Below are positions 44,691 through 56,099 of a stretch of DNA of 64,000 nt, one piece after another. Both the position numbers and the translations under genes were made by a program. The stretch is from Apiospora phragmitis (Eukaryota > Ascomycota > Sordariomycetes > Amphisphaeriales > Apiosporaceae), in contig JAQQWL010000003.1 in assembly GCA_038363925.1 (NCBI GenBank), forward strand, positions 1,240,001-1,304,000, given 5' to 3'. A model generated the notes under the pieces. That model did not search any database. It saw only the letters and a program-made list of their open reading frames with translations, and was not told the origin of the DNA. Each line of letters starts with the position of its first letter. The stretch's first letter is position 1.

Positions 44691-45639
44691 GCCTCACATT
44701 ATATTAATAAGTCACCCACGTAAGGCTTTGCTTGACTATATTGTTACACGACTGTAACCGATCAGTATGCTCAGGTCGAGTCGGTTGCATATCCCAAGGA
44801 TCATATTCCGAGGGAAATTGCTTCGCCACTCTCAGCCGCACGAGGCGCCCGAGGCTTCCACCAACAGGGTTATGTACAACCCCATCTCTGACGACAGCCT
44901 ACTAAGCCTAGGTAGCATTTGTGGATGCAATGTGGTGGCTGATATAATCTGGTACGCTCTATCAATAGCCATCTGGTGTCAGAGAATCTGTCTATGGGAG
45001 GACGGATAAGTCTGTCGATCCCCCAACGCACTGTGGTGAATGTTGGCATATATGTAAAGCGACTGCCATCAATCAGTGCTTGCTGAAATCGCCAAAGATT
45101 TCTATCTCAAATAATCGAAGTTTGTACAAGATAACCAGTAAAGATGACCAGAAGCTAGTAACGCTTTGTCGCAGCTACTCCTGGCCCGGTAGCGGAGATG
45201 CTGCTGGGATAAGCGGCCCATGAGGCTGTAATGAGATCGGCAAAGTCCGAGATCTTGGGTTGCAATCCAATCAAGGGGTACGGGGATGGAGGGGCGGGGG
45301 CTCTGTTTGGTGTGACCTATGACCCTGGCTCTGTAGTGGGCGGCAGTGCCAGCCATGCCTTGGAGGGCCATTTTCTACATATCGAAGTGTCGTACCTCCC
45401 ACATACTCCAGGGTTTGGCCGCAGGCATTGTTACTTTGGGGGTAACTGATCGAGTGTGGCGGGGATATGCACTACAAGACCCTGAGAAAACGGAGTATGT
45501 CTTCCAACGATGTGTTGAGATAGATCGCTCTGTATCTCTCTTTTAACACACATACACTCTCTAACCTGCTCCAAAAAAGCGACATCATAGAGATAGTCTC
45601 TACCTCGTACCAAGCCCTCGTCTCTCGACAACCCGGTCT
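44691..45639. other. No supported gene
   Basis: Several short frames on both strands without family features. Part may be eroded sequence belonging to the ankyrin remnant downstream. Confidence 0.4.
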
Positions 45640-46330
45640 TGGCCAACGTGACCCTGCTCCCCCACAACGACTCAGCGTGCCTGGTCACCTTTAAGTGCGA
45701 CTTTGACACGGAGAGTACCTGGAGAAACTACACTGACGCTCCTGCACAAGATTGTGTTGAAGATGGTAAACCTGGACCTGCGCTTCTGCGATCCTACCTG
45801 GACGCCATGACGGTGGGTCTCGGCGCGTCCGACCACGTTGGGTGGGCAGCGCTGATGTGGGCGTTGGTCCGAAGGGAGGAGGGAGGGCGAGGGGGACGCG
45901 ACCGCGTTCCGCCTCTTGCTGAGATCTGGCGGCGGCCACAACGTGCGCTCGCACTGCCACGACCATCCCCCATCCCCTAATTGTGTACCAGCTCGTGCGC
46001 GCCACGAGCCCGGACATGGTCGGATCCCTGATGGACATAGGCGCCGACGTGACGTGGAGACCTAGAGTGGGTAGCACCGATCATGGGCTACGCCACGGCG
46101 CACCGCGACGACCCGGCTTACCTGCTGCCCGCTCCTCGGGGCCAAGACCGTCACTGAGATCCCTGACCGGGCTGGGTAGACGCCCTGGCTAGGGGCCGCG
46201 ATCCACAACCGTGCGGCGCTGGCGCAGTGCCTGCTGGGAAGCGGGGCTCGCCTGGGCGCCGAGGGTGTATTGAGTCAGGATGCGCTCGTCATCGCGTACC
46301 AGGTCGGGTCGCTCGGGGGCGGGGGCTTCC
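45640..46330 (+). pseudogene. Ankyrin-repeat protein remnant
   Basis: Scattered ankyrin-like pieces in different frames: VTFKCDFDTESTWRNY (preceding helix), HVGWAALMWALVRREE, ATSPDMVGSLMDIGADVTW and IHNRAALAQCLLGSGARLGA followed by QDALVIAYQVGSLG. Stops and frame changes separate each unit (for example near 45978 and 46190). No start codon or promoter can be proposed. The pieces resemble large lineage-expanded fungal ankyrin proteins. Confidence is limited because each unit is short. Confidence 0.45.
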
Positions 46331-47600
46331 TTCTCGGGTAACGCGCCGCCGGCGCCCGTCTTACATAGAATTAGGCGCGAACTACTTCCTCATCCGAGCC
46401 GGGTCCAGCTCTGACGGCATCGGAGGCCACCGAAGGTCTTGGTTCTTGTCTCGGCCGTCCAGAAACTGCAGGAGTTCTTTGTGCATTACCCTCGGGATGA
46501 ACATAGCAAGCAAAGTAGTTCTGACGCTGGTGGCAATGCCAGCAGTGACGAGGGTCTGAAGGAAAAGGACAACTGAGGCATGGTTGAAAGCTTAGCTGTA
46601 GTAATTATGAGCTCCTAGTTGCAGTAACTAATGCAAGGTCAAGGCGACGGGATCGAATTCGCCCGGGTACTATCTCGTGATCGGTGACAAGAGGATAACA
46701 TGGCCGGTCTCGCCTGTCCAAGAAGACACGTTATCTCTCTCGTCCTCCTTGGATAACCATCGAGATGCCAGAATCCACGAAGGATGGAATAAGTGGATGA
46801 CAATATATCCAAGCCCGCGACAGCGCCGTGCCGCTAGACCTATCAACGGCAATTGTAGCCGTTGGCGCAGCACCGTCATCAGTGGGGAATTTGCTGGCTT
46901 GGGGCGGTGGAGTTGGCTAACTACGGTTAAAAAGCAAGCGGCGGCGGGCGGCCGTCAACTCCTCCCCAGCCCTCCTCCATTGACAAGTTTCCAGTCTCCC
47001 CATACGTTTGTGCGATTAATCCCGCGCCTGCCCGCGTAACCAAACCACGAATTACTCGCCGATGCTCATCTCTCGCTTGTATCCGTCTTCGGAACTGATC
47101 TCTTAGCGTCGATGGGTGGCTGCTGGTTGTCTCGAATGCGTGGCCACGATTGGTGCGGTTAAAGAGCAACCGACCCACTATCTCTGACCCGTCGCTGCAG
47201 AAGTCGTCGGCAGCTCTTTAGTCCCACTAACCAGGATGCGCTCCGCAGCTGGCTGTCAACTCGACATGCCAGTGGCCAGGCTGGTCAAGCTTCCAAGGGA
47301 TTCTGGCTCGAATTCCTGGCTCGATCTCGCATTGGGAAGGCAAGAGAGCTGTAATGGTGGAGTCACACTGGAACCTGACAGGAGGCAATGCACTTATGTC
47401 AGTGGCCCACATGGTATTCCCCTCATTGGCACCACTGCGTCATGCTCTCTTGATGTAATAACGTAGTGTGCAACCCGTCTGTCTCATAGATAAATACCTA
47501 GATTCCACGCTGCCTTCTGGTCTTGCTTGCTTCCTCTTCTTAATTCCCCATTAACTTGATACCCCATAAAGTCGTTTCTTTGCAAAAAATCAACATCAAA
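46331..47600. other. Intergenic, no supported gene
   Basis: Open frames such as 46677-47039 have low-complexity translations and no conserved motif. The last 100 bases (CT-rich, then caaaatcaacatcaaa) form a typical fungal leader for the reductase. Confidence 0.45.
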
Positions 47601-48575
47601 ATGTCGCAGCACAGCCAGCACACCAAGAAGACCTACACCCTGGCATCGGGCGACAAGATGCCCGCCATCGGCCTGGGCACCTGGCAGTCGGGCAAGGGCC
47701 AGGTCGGCGAGGCCGTCAAGGCCGCCATCCAGGCCGGCTACCGCTACATCGACACGGCGCTGGCCTACGGCAACGAGGCCGAGGTGGGCGAGGGCGTCAG
47801 GGCCGCCGGCGTGCCGCGCGAGCAGCTCTGGATCACCACCAAGCTGGACAACCCCTGGCACAAGCACGTCCAGGAGGGCATCGACACCTCGCTCAAGAAC
47901 CTGGGGATGGACTACGTCGACCTCTACCTCATGCACTGGCCCTGCAGCCTAGACGCCAACGACCACAAGAAGGTCTACGATGACTGGACCTTCATCGACA
48001 CGTGGCGCGAGATGCAGAAGCTGGTCGGCACCGGCAAAGTACGGAACATCGGTGTCTCCAACTTCGACATCACCAACCTGGAGAAGCTCCTGAAGGACCC
48101 TAGCTGCAAGGTAAGAACCCCACGTCATTAACCTATATCCCTCCTTCCTGTACAGTCATAGACTGACCCTCATGATGAACAGATCAAGCCGGCCGTCAAC
48201 CAGATCGAGCTGCACCCCAATAACCCCTCCCCCAAGCTCGTCCGCTACTGCGGCGAGAAGGGCATCCACTGCACCGGCTACTCCTGCCTGGGCAGCACCG
48301 ACTCCCCTCTTTACAAGGACGAGACCCTGCTCAAGCTGGCGAAGGCCAAGGGCAAGACCCCGCAGCAGTGCCTGCTCCAGTGGGGCATCCAGAAGGGCTG
48401 GGACGTCATCCCCAAGAGCGTCACACCCGAGCGCATCCAGGCCAACTTCGACCTCGATGGCTGGTGGTTGACCGACGAGGAGGTCGAGCAGCTGAACAAC
48501 CTCAAGGACCGCTTCAAGGTCTGCGGCGACGACTGGTTGCCCGAGAAGATCTTCCACGAGGGCGACTTCGAATAG
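47601..48575 (+). CDS. Aldo-keto reductase
   Basis: NADPH-dependent carbonyl reductase, cytosolic, of the yeast Gcy1/xylose-reductase-like group. Exons 47601-48110 and 48183-48575 (intron GTAAGA...GAACAG) give 300 residues, no damage. The start at 47601 (tcaaaATGTCG) is preferred over an in-frame upstream ATG at 47556 because family members begin just before YTLASGDKMPAIGLGTWQSG. The catalytic tetrad is visible: Asp and Tyr in YIDTALAYGNE, Lys in ITTKLDNPW, His in DLYLMHWPCSL. Cofactor loops are GVSNF and VIPKSVTPERIQANF. The substrate cannot be told from sequence; glycerol or pentose metabolism or general aldehyde detoxification are possible. Confidence 0.95.
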
Positions 48576-48787
48576 ATCTGTCAAAACAAGTAAAATAATG
48601 TTAGAAAGACAGGGTATAGAGGGGCGTTTGGAATGCATATAGACATACTAGATGGCCCAAAATAGACTGGTACCTGATTCATCTAACCAGTCCTCTCCTC
48701 GTGACAAACGAACGCATTGCAACTTTCACGTCGCCACAAACTATCCTGCTTGATGCATGTTGTTGTAGTAATGTAACAATATCTCCC

Positions 48788-49374
48788 TCATAATTTGCCC
48801 TTCCTACCCTCTTCGTCCAACACCACCCTCAGGGTCTCCCTCAGCCTCACCGCCAACGCCGCGCCCTCGTCGTCGTCCAGCTCGCTGCGGACGCCGCGCC
48901 CAAACATGGTGAAGCTCTCGCGCATGCGGCCGCTAGCGCGGATCTCGGGCCGCGGGATGAGGTGGTAGTGGACGTGGTTGACGACCTGCGCGGCGGCGGC
49001 GCCGTTGTTCTGGACGACGTTCCAGTCGGCGACGCCCGTCGCGCGGACGAGGGCCTTGGACAGAAAGCGCAGGTAGCGGCCCAGCGCCGCGGCCTCGGAA
49101 GCGTCGACGTCGGTCAGCTTGGGCGCGTGCCGCCGCGGGCATAGCAGCAGGTGGCCCGCGGATAGCGGGAGGATGTCGAGGAAGGCGAGGAGCGTCGGCG
49201 TCGAGAGCACGACGAAGGAGGCCGGCGCGGCTTTGTACGGGTCGAGGAGGGGGAGTCGGGGGCCGGGGGGGCGGTCGGGTCGTAGGGGGGGTAGGTGGCG
49301 GCTATGGTGCAGAAGGGACACGGATCGGATGCAGGGAGGACTGTTGGGTCGAAGGACTGGTTTGGGTCGGCCAT
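48788..49374 (-). CDS. HIT (histidine triad) family hydrolase
   Basis: Nucleotide-binding hydrolase of the HINT/HIT group acting on adenylated substrates. It starts MADPNQSFDPTVLPASDPCP with FCTIAA, then DPYKAAPASFVVLSTPTLLA, DILPLSAGHLLLCPRRHAPK, DWNVVQNNGAAAAQVVNHVH and YHLIPRPEIR. The H-V-H-Y-H triad is complete. About 195 residues. A C-homopolymer error (runs of C at about 49262-49290) shifts the frame between YPPYDPTAPP and the remainder; a base-count error there is much more likely than decay. The C-terminal tail after RESFTMFGRGVRSELDDDEG is typical of fungal members. Confidence 0.88.
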
Positions 49375-50017
49375 GGTTGGTACGTTTTTGACCCAAATAT
49401 CTGGTTACACAACTCAGAGGGGTGTATGTAAGGGGACGCTGCACGGTGCGGTGGGAAAGCTTGTTTGGGGGCGTAGGATATGTATGTAAGATGGGCTCGC
49501 GAATTGGCAAAAGAACAGAGATCGGCAAATGTTTGGGTAAATACTACAACATAAACGCCAATGACACGACAGCACGCCAGCACGCCACAATGACTAAACG
49601 AGCCTTAATAGTATGAAACGGTGAAACATTGCAAAGTCATGGCTGGGAATGCGAAGCTCTAAGCCGTGAACGGTCCCTTTTCGTCCTATTAAGACAGCAC
49701 TGGACGGACGCTATGGATATGCCTATGCCGAGGTACCGTTTCATTGCTGACGTAACTGTAATTGGCCAAACCCATTCCACTGATTGACTGTCTGGCCATT
49801 TGTGCCGCCCTGCACCGCCTTTTTTCCTTTGAGCATCCATCCAATCCCGCCTTTCCGCCTTCCACTACGCTAAAGACGGTCGGCATTCCCATTCTAGCAA
49901 TACGACTCTCGCTCGACTCATCGAAAAGAAAAAAAATCCAAGCCGCCGCAGCCGACAATCCAGTACTCGCGAATCCCCCAGCGAAGAATACACACATATA
50001 ACAAAAACCCCCCAAAA
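49375..50017. promoter_or_regulatory. Shared divergent promoter of the HIT gene and RPB12
   Basis: The HIT gene leaves leftward from 49374 and RPB12 rightward from 50018, so both promoters lie here. The right 250 bases are pyrimidine-rich (gccttttttcctttgagc, then ctttccgccttccac), as in fungal housekeeping genes. No coding region is supported between. Confidence 0.5.
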
Positions 50018-50433
50018 ATGTCGAGCCAACGCGAAGCCTACCAGATCCCCACCGGCCAGCAGTCGCCCGCCGCCGGCATGGCCATGCGCAGCGTCGTCAA
50101 CACCTCGAGCGCGGCCAACGACGAGGGCCTGCCCATGCGCTACATCTGCGGCGACTGCGGCACCACCTTCCCGCTGAAGCGCGCCGACACCATCCGCTGC
50201 GTCGAGTGCGGCTGCCGCGTCCTGTACAAGGAGCGCACCAAGAGGTACGTTCGTTCCCCTGCTGTGCTGTTATGCAATGCCACCTGAGGAGAAGAAGAAG
50301 CAGTAGAAGAAGGGGGTGCCCTCGCCAAGGCTGGGGCAGATTCGGCAGGTGGAGGCAGGCAGGCTCTTTTGCAATCCGAGTTTTACTGACTTCTTTTTTT
50401 CGCTATAGAATGGTGCAATTCGAGGCACGATAG
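50018..50433 (+). CDS. RPB12: RNA polymerase I/II/III common subunit (ABC10-alpha)
   Basis: Small zinc-binding subunit shared by all three nuclear RNA polymerases. Exons 50018-50244 and 50409-50433, intron GTACGT...CTATAG with the second exon of only 25 bases. The product is 83 residues: a variable N terminus ([17 protein letters not shown]) then the invariant core [36 protein letters not shown] and MVQFEAR. Four cysteines (C-x2-C and C-x2-C) hold zinc. The C-terminal residues come from exon 2; ignoring the intron gives a false 89-residue version. No damage. Confidence 0.97.
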
Positions 50434-50759
50434 AAAACCTATTGCGATATCCAGCTGCAAATTGACCGATGCGGTACTCGGCGTCTACGCGCGATGATGA
50501 TATGATAGATGGCAGGATCCGCTGTGATAGACTGGGCAGGAATTCTGAAAAGACTGGATTCATGGGCAAATGCAAGCACAAAGTCTTGGGCAGTCTTGGG
50601 AGTTTAGGAGTTCATTAGGGACATTATTCATCAGTGCCCTCTGAAATCAGATTTGGTATTCCTTTGCGCCGGTTTCCTGCTTTGAAAAATTGCCCCAATT
50701 GCGTATATATGCGTACATCATCCTGAAACGAAAGACATCTCTATGCAGAGACTCGTAGA
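50434..50759. other. Convergent 3' ends of RPB12 and GPN1
   Basis: No gene is supported; this holds the 3' UTRs of two convergent genes. Confidence 0.5.
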
Positions 50760-52020
50760 TTACCCCTTTCGTTGCGTGTGAATATACTTTGCGAAACTAG
50801 CATCGGCCATGGTGGAATCCCCTCTCCTTGCATGGCTGCCTCATACCGCGCCTGCAAGCCCTCCCGGTCCATCTCGTCATCATCGGCAAAGTCATCGACA
50901 TCTTCCCCGTCGCTGATCACGTCGAGATCGTCGTCGTCGTCGTTGGGCGGCCTGACGCCCGGCGTGGCGCTACTCCCCGTAGCCATGGACATGCCCTTCA
51001 TCATCTTGTCCAGCTCCTTCTCGCGCGCCGCGCGCTTGTTCTCCTCGCGCTCGTTGCGCTTGCGCTCCAGCTCGGGCTGGTAGTCGCGGCGGAACTCGGC
51101 CGACTTGTCCCGGACGGCGGCGAAGAAGTCGTCGACGCCCTGGCCCGTCATGGACGAGACGCCCACCACGCTCAGGTGGGCGTAGAACTCCTCGAGCATC
51201 AGGCTCATCGAGTTGAGGAGGCTGCTCATGTAGCCGCTGCCGCCGCCTTCGCCCTCGACGCCGCCGAAGGCGTTGCCGCTCTCGTCGGCTTGCAGGGCCT
51301 CTTGGAAGGCCTCGTAGTCCGTCATCCACTCCTTGGCGAACGAGGGGTCTTTCACGTCGGCCTTGTTGAAGACTAATATCATGGGGAGCTTCGTCTTGTA
51401 GAGGATGGAGCAGGCGTAGAGCATGTTGGACATGAATGTGCTGGTCGAGGCGGTTCGAGGGGTATCGATAACGTAGGCGATGACAGTTGGGAAGGACGAC
51501 GCAAGAGATTCGAGAAGAATTTGGCCGGATGCTGACCAGACGAAAACTTCGATTTGGCCGGCTGTAGCAGGCATGGTTAGTCGCAATATTACTATCCTCC
51601 AACCTCGCTGGAGTCCTTACGTGTGTCAACCAAGATGTTCTTGATCGGTGTTTTGTTTGCTTCGGTCGGCGACGCGCGCTTCTCCAACAGCCCCACGATC
51701 TGATCAACCTTGGTCGAAAACAGGTTCAGACTCGTCAGGATACCACCGTTGGGCCCCAGGTTGTACTGCTTCATGACTTCCTTGTAGTTGACCGAGTCGC
51801 GGATATCAATATTGGCTTCGAACGGCACGTTCAACACGGCCGGATCTAGGTTGATGACATATGGTGGCTCCTTTTGACCGTGAAGGTGAGCGTTGATGCG
51901 CTGCATGAAGGTCGTCTTGCCTGATCCCGCCATGCCGACGCAGACGATGGCGGTTGGCTTGGTGCCCGTCGCTGAGGTCGAGGCCGTGGTCGCCTCGGCA
52001 GCTGATGTTGATTCTGCCAT
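50760..52020 (-). CDS. GPN-loop GTPase 1 (Npa3 family)
   Basis: Essential GTPase for assembly and nuclear import of RNA polymerase II in other eukaryotes. Exons 51621-52020 and 50760-51561; the intron (GTAAGG...CTACAG) falls inside [16 protein letters not shown]. Motifs are G1 [14 protein letters not shown], the GPN loop [13 protein letters not shown]-type G4 LVFNKADV and G5 [13 protein letters not shown]. The Asp-rich C-terminal region ([18 protein letters not shown]) precedes [10 protein letters not shown]. One lost G in the run at 50819-50822 makes the raw frame end at 50741. With it, the conserved ending [13 protein letters not shown] and stop at 50760-50762 are recovered. It lies beside RPB12, a polymerase subunit, a functional match that may be coincidence. 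Confidence 0.95.
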
Positions 52021-52831
52021 ATCGAAAGATTCCTGGTCGAAATTGCTATGTAAAACAACAGATGGACATCCAGATATACTAATTATGTTGTGTCGGAGGT
52101 TACAGTGTCGTTGCTCTTCTGGTCTACAGAGGATGGCGGGGTCCTTGGAAGTTGGTAGATGAAAATTATTGCGGGTCTCGTCCAGGAAGATCAGCGCGAT
52201 GTTGGTGGGGTAGCTTTTCAGCAGGCCGCCCTACTGAGATACTTCGAAACCTGCCTGGCTTTCCGTACATGCTGATGACTTTCGTGCAGTCTACTTCGTC
52301 GTGTATCATAGAAACGATACGACGAAGTGTCTCATGAAAGCCGGCAGGGTTCCTGTAGATAAGCTTTGTATTTTCCATGTTTTCTTTTCAACGTTCGCTG
52401 AAGCAGCAGTCGACAGGTTGAGTCCCGGAAGGCAGGAGCAAACACCGAAACCAACCAACGTGATCTAGAACTATGTACTCCATAGATCTAATGACACGGC
52501 AGCATACAGTCATCTTCCCATTCTAGCAAGTGTATACCAGTGCGATACGAGTATATCACATGCACGAAAAGAAGCATAATGTAAAACGAGAACGCGGCTG
52601 CATTATCTTGTCCCACCCCATTTGGGTTGCCCGTCGGTCAGCCTACGTAACAAGACACTACGTTAGCTTCGGGATTGACCTATCAAATGTTCCCATTTCC
52701 GACGTCCTGAAACTCCCGTGGCGCGGAGGTTCAATCACACCGCCCGCGACCATTTAAGACTCTTTAGCCTGGTTTGCGCCGGTGCTTATCGCGACCTCCC
52801 TCCATCTTCCACTCACAGCCAAAATTCAACC
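52021..52831. other. Intergenic, one doubtful frame
   Basis: The minus-strand frame 52166-52378 (70 codons, MENTKLIYRNPAGFHETLRR ...) has an ordinary amino-acid mix but no family match, and ends without conserved features. It could be a gene fragment. The remaining sequence is the promoter of GPN1 (left) and of the reductase (right). Confidence 0.35.
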
Positions 52832-53805
52832 ATGGCCAGCGCAAACATGCAAAAGGTAGTGAAGCCGCTCGCCATACTCGGCGCTCTATACGGCCTCCAT
52901 ATCACATATGACCTCCTCCACGCGGTGATTCCGTACCTGCGGCCCTCGAAACTGGACAGGTACCTCGAGACCAAGGACGGCAAAACGCCCTGGGCCCTCG
53001 TCACCGGCAGCAACAGCGGGATCGGCAAGGCCTTCGCCGACGAGCTGGCCGCGCGCGGCTTCAACATCGTGCTGCTGGGCCGGAGACAAAGACAAGCTGA
53101 AAGCGGCGCGGGCCGAGCTCAAAGCCAAGCACCCGGCCCGGAAGTTCCGCGTCGTCGTCACGCTGCCGGGCCAGTGCACCGACACCCACAAGGTCTCGTT
53201 CCCGGACATCGCCAAGGCCGTCGAGGACGTCAGCCTCAACGTCCTGGTCAACAACCTGGGCGGCGCCATGCCCCGTGCCGAGTTCGGCACGATCGACTAC
53301 TACACCACGGCGGAGCTCACGGAGCACATCAACGTCATGGCGACGTTTCCCCACGCTGCTGACCAGCGCGCTCTTCCCGGCGCTCCTGCGCAACGGGCCC
53401 GGGCTGGTGATCAACATCGGCTCGTTCGCCGACGAAGGGGTTCCCTATCTGCCCACGTACGGGCCCACCAAGTCGTTCCTGATGACCTCGTCCAAGGAGC
53501 TCGCGCGCGAGTCGAAGTGCGAGGGCCGGGATGTGGAGATTCTCGGGCTCCGGGTGGGTCTTGTCAGCGGCACGGAGCTGAACAAGAAGAAACCCAGTTT
53601 CTTCCAGCCCCATGCCGACGACTTCGTGAAGTCGGCGCTGGCCAGGGTTGGGTGCGGCAGGACGATTGTTGGCGCCTACTGGCCGCACGCACTGCAAATG
53701 GGCCTCATGGGGCTTCTTCCGGAGTCCGTCAAGGAGAAGGCGATCGCCTGGGAGATCTCGGGGCGTTACAAGGAGGAGCGGGAACGCATGACAAAACAAC
53801 AATAG
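52832..53805 (+). CDS. Short-chain dehydrogenase, 3-oxoacyl-CoA reductase-like
   Basis: Resembles very-long-chain 3-oxoacyl-CoA reductase/HSD17B12 proteins, which act at the ER in fatty-acid elongation. The N-terminal hydrophobic stretch (LAILGALYGLHITYDLLH) is a likely membrane anchor. Cofactor motif is TGSNSGIGKAFADELAARG, then NVLVNNLGG. The active-site Ser lies in VINIGSFADEG and the Tyr/Lys in YGPTKSFL. The tail ends RYKEERERMTKQQ. About 324 residues. Two extra bases (an A near 53089 and a C in the run at about 53350) break the frame; both look like consensus errors. It differs from canonical Ifa38 in the Y-G-P-T-K form, so it may be a paralogue. Start context is caaccATGGCC. Confidence 0.88.
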
Positions 53806-54780
53806 ATACCATAGTCATGCCAAACATAAGAGTTTCATATCAAAGCAAGTCAAACAACAAATGACATATTCCAAAGAGGGGCTTGTTTTTCCAGAGCAAT
53901 TAGGGAGGTGCACACTATTATCACAGCCAAAAGAACAGCCATGCTGATACTATGAATTACTGAATACCATTTTAGTAGTGCGTACCACATCTTGCAAACA
54001 CCGCCCTAAAGAAATCATGTTTACAAATCAGGAGTGACATTGCTTAAAAGCAAGCATCAAGGTAGTTACTCTAGTACCACGTCATATGTGAAAGGTCGAC
54101 TGGCTGTGATATAAAAGCCAGGGGATTAAGCACAATAGTATGCAGTACCCTTATTTTTTACAGAAGAAGGCGGAGGTCTACTTGTTATTAGACGATGAAC
54201 GTCGTATCAAGTCTTATATAGCATGTTCTTAAGCCTGTCGCCGCTGTCAGGGAGACTTGGATAGTATTATCAACGGGTGATATGAGATTAGGATATTGAT
54301 ACGCTGTGCACAAGTCTTTTTGTACACATTCGTGTGAATCCATCTTATCGACAATCTCGAGTGGCATTTGTCCAAAAGTGAGGATAGTAGTATGCATCTC
54401 ACGAGTTGTTTTTGGTCCTGGGCTATTGCCGTTCCTTTCGTGTGTATGAACAACTTAGAAAAAGCAGCATAAGTAACTGGATAATGATAGGCAAGTGACC
54501 ATAAGGTTTCATTTTCACCTTTGCATTTAATATTAATCTTACCTAGACTAGAGCAAATTAGGTGCCTTTTTATTAAAAGCCTGCACAGTTGTGTTTTCTC
54601 TTTACAAAACCCTACATGATCAATTTGCTTCCTCTAACCTTTTCCACAACACCACCGTCTGCCTACAACCAACGCCAACCAAACACGTTAAGTTGTTCAC
54701 AGAACCCGTAAAGGTCATTGGATCCAGACTTGTCAGGAAATTCATCGCATCTTCATTCAATCGAAGCTACTGACTAAGGA
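53806..54780. other. Intergenic, no supported gene
   Basis: AT-leaning, with short frames only (for example 54188-54397 minus). The end forms the promoter/leader of the SET gene. Confidence 0.45.
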
Positions 54781-55919
54781 TGGCTGCCTCTCATCGTATG
54801 TATTCCCCTACTCAAGAACTGGCACTATTGCCTGTGAGCATCTAACTGACTGTCACTTCCTCAGCATACCGCAACCTGCGGATCCCGGACGGCGCACCAT
54901 TCGAGCTCCGACCGATGGCCGAGAAGGGCTGGGGCATGTTCGCTACACGCCACATCGATCGCAACGAGGTCATACTGAAGGAGCAGCCTCTTTTCGTCAT
55001 CTACTATTGCGGCGGTGAAGAAACCCTCAGCAGCAGAGTCCGCGACGAGATTAACCACCTGACAGACGACGCCAAGGAGCAATTATTCTCGTTGCGGCAC
55101 AACAGTCACGAGCCCTTCGATTCCTTGGAAGAAGCGTTTCTGTGCAATAAGTTCACGCAAGACGGCACCGGGTATCCAGAGGACGAGGCCATGCTCCTCC
55201 TAATGCCCCGTAGCAACCATTCTTGTGTCCCAAACGCTGTAATTCCCTCCAAAAGCGCGCCCCAGAACACAGAGAAAGAGGCTACATAACTAGTCTCCAG
55301 CAAGAAAATCCCCACCGGCACGGAGATCACGTTCACCTACGAGGCCGGGCTGAACTTCCTCACCAGGGCCGGTCGAAGTCGCGCCCTCGGATACGACTGC
55401 AAATGCCAAGCCTGCACTTATGACGATGCGCACGCTCTCTATGTCAGCGACCTCAGAAGAACGTTGCTCCGAGGCATGGATTTCCTCACCAGTTTCGGAA
55501 TCGGAGGAAATCCGGAAAGCATTGTTGATCCCGCGCTGCACCCAATCATCTCCGACCCTGATCTCCGCGCGGCCGCGACGAAGTTCGGAATCCTCCGCTC
55601 AACCCGATTCATCTGTTATCTGATGATGCCCTGTCTCCTAGAGGCAGAAGGCATTTTGGGGGATATCGATGCCAGCACTTATCACATCAACCTTGGGGCT
55701 TTCGCTTGGGCTTTTGAGACGCCCGAGAACCTTGAGATTGCAATATTGGTAATGGAACAGGGAACCTGGATGGAGAGGCTCTTCGTTGCGTGTCACTTGT
55801 GGAACCGCAAATTTGCGGGAGATCACCACAACATGGTGGGATGGCAGGAGGAGTTTGAGATGGAGGTCACCTCGCACAATCCCTTTAATACGTCTCCGAT
55901 GATTGAAGAGGTGGATTAG
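54781..55919 (+). pseudogene. SET-domain protein with an in-frame stop
   Basis: Starts ATGGCTGCCTCTCAT at 54781, then an intron to about 54866 (donor near 54798). The protein reads YRNLRIPDGAPFELRPMAEK, GWGMFATRHIDRNEVILKEQ, EAMLLLMPRSNHSCVPNA, SKKIPTGTEITFTYEAGLNF, ALGYDCKCQACTY and a helical C-terminal half ending NPFNTSPMIEEVD. These are the SET core (N-H-S-C-x-P-N), the catalytic Tyr region and the post-SET cysteines of SMYD-like fungal lysine methyltransferases. A TAA at 55287-55289 lies in the loop between NHSC and the Tyr motif, and reading continues in the same frame beyond it, so a C-to-T change of a Gln codon explains it. Without readthrough the product would lack the catalytic Tyr. 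Confidence 0.8.
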
Positions 55920-56099
55920 GTTAGTGCTTCTGCAACCTAAGTGATGGACCCATCGGTATGATTGTAGCATCATACTCCATATTAGAGTCCGCGCAGATCT
56001 GGCGTCCTTCTAGATTAGGTCTTTTGACGGGGACAGAACTTCTCTTATATAAATAATACTTACTGGATATGAAGTTGTACGCATGTTCTTGATCTTTTC

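Noticed and set aside
46677..47039. 120-codon plus-strand frame
   Set aside because: Translation lacks domain-like features and there is no supporting context.
50828..51376. 182-codon plus-strand frame opposite GPN1
   Set aside because: Antisense shadow of GPN1; low-complexity translation.
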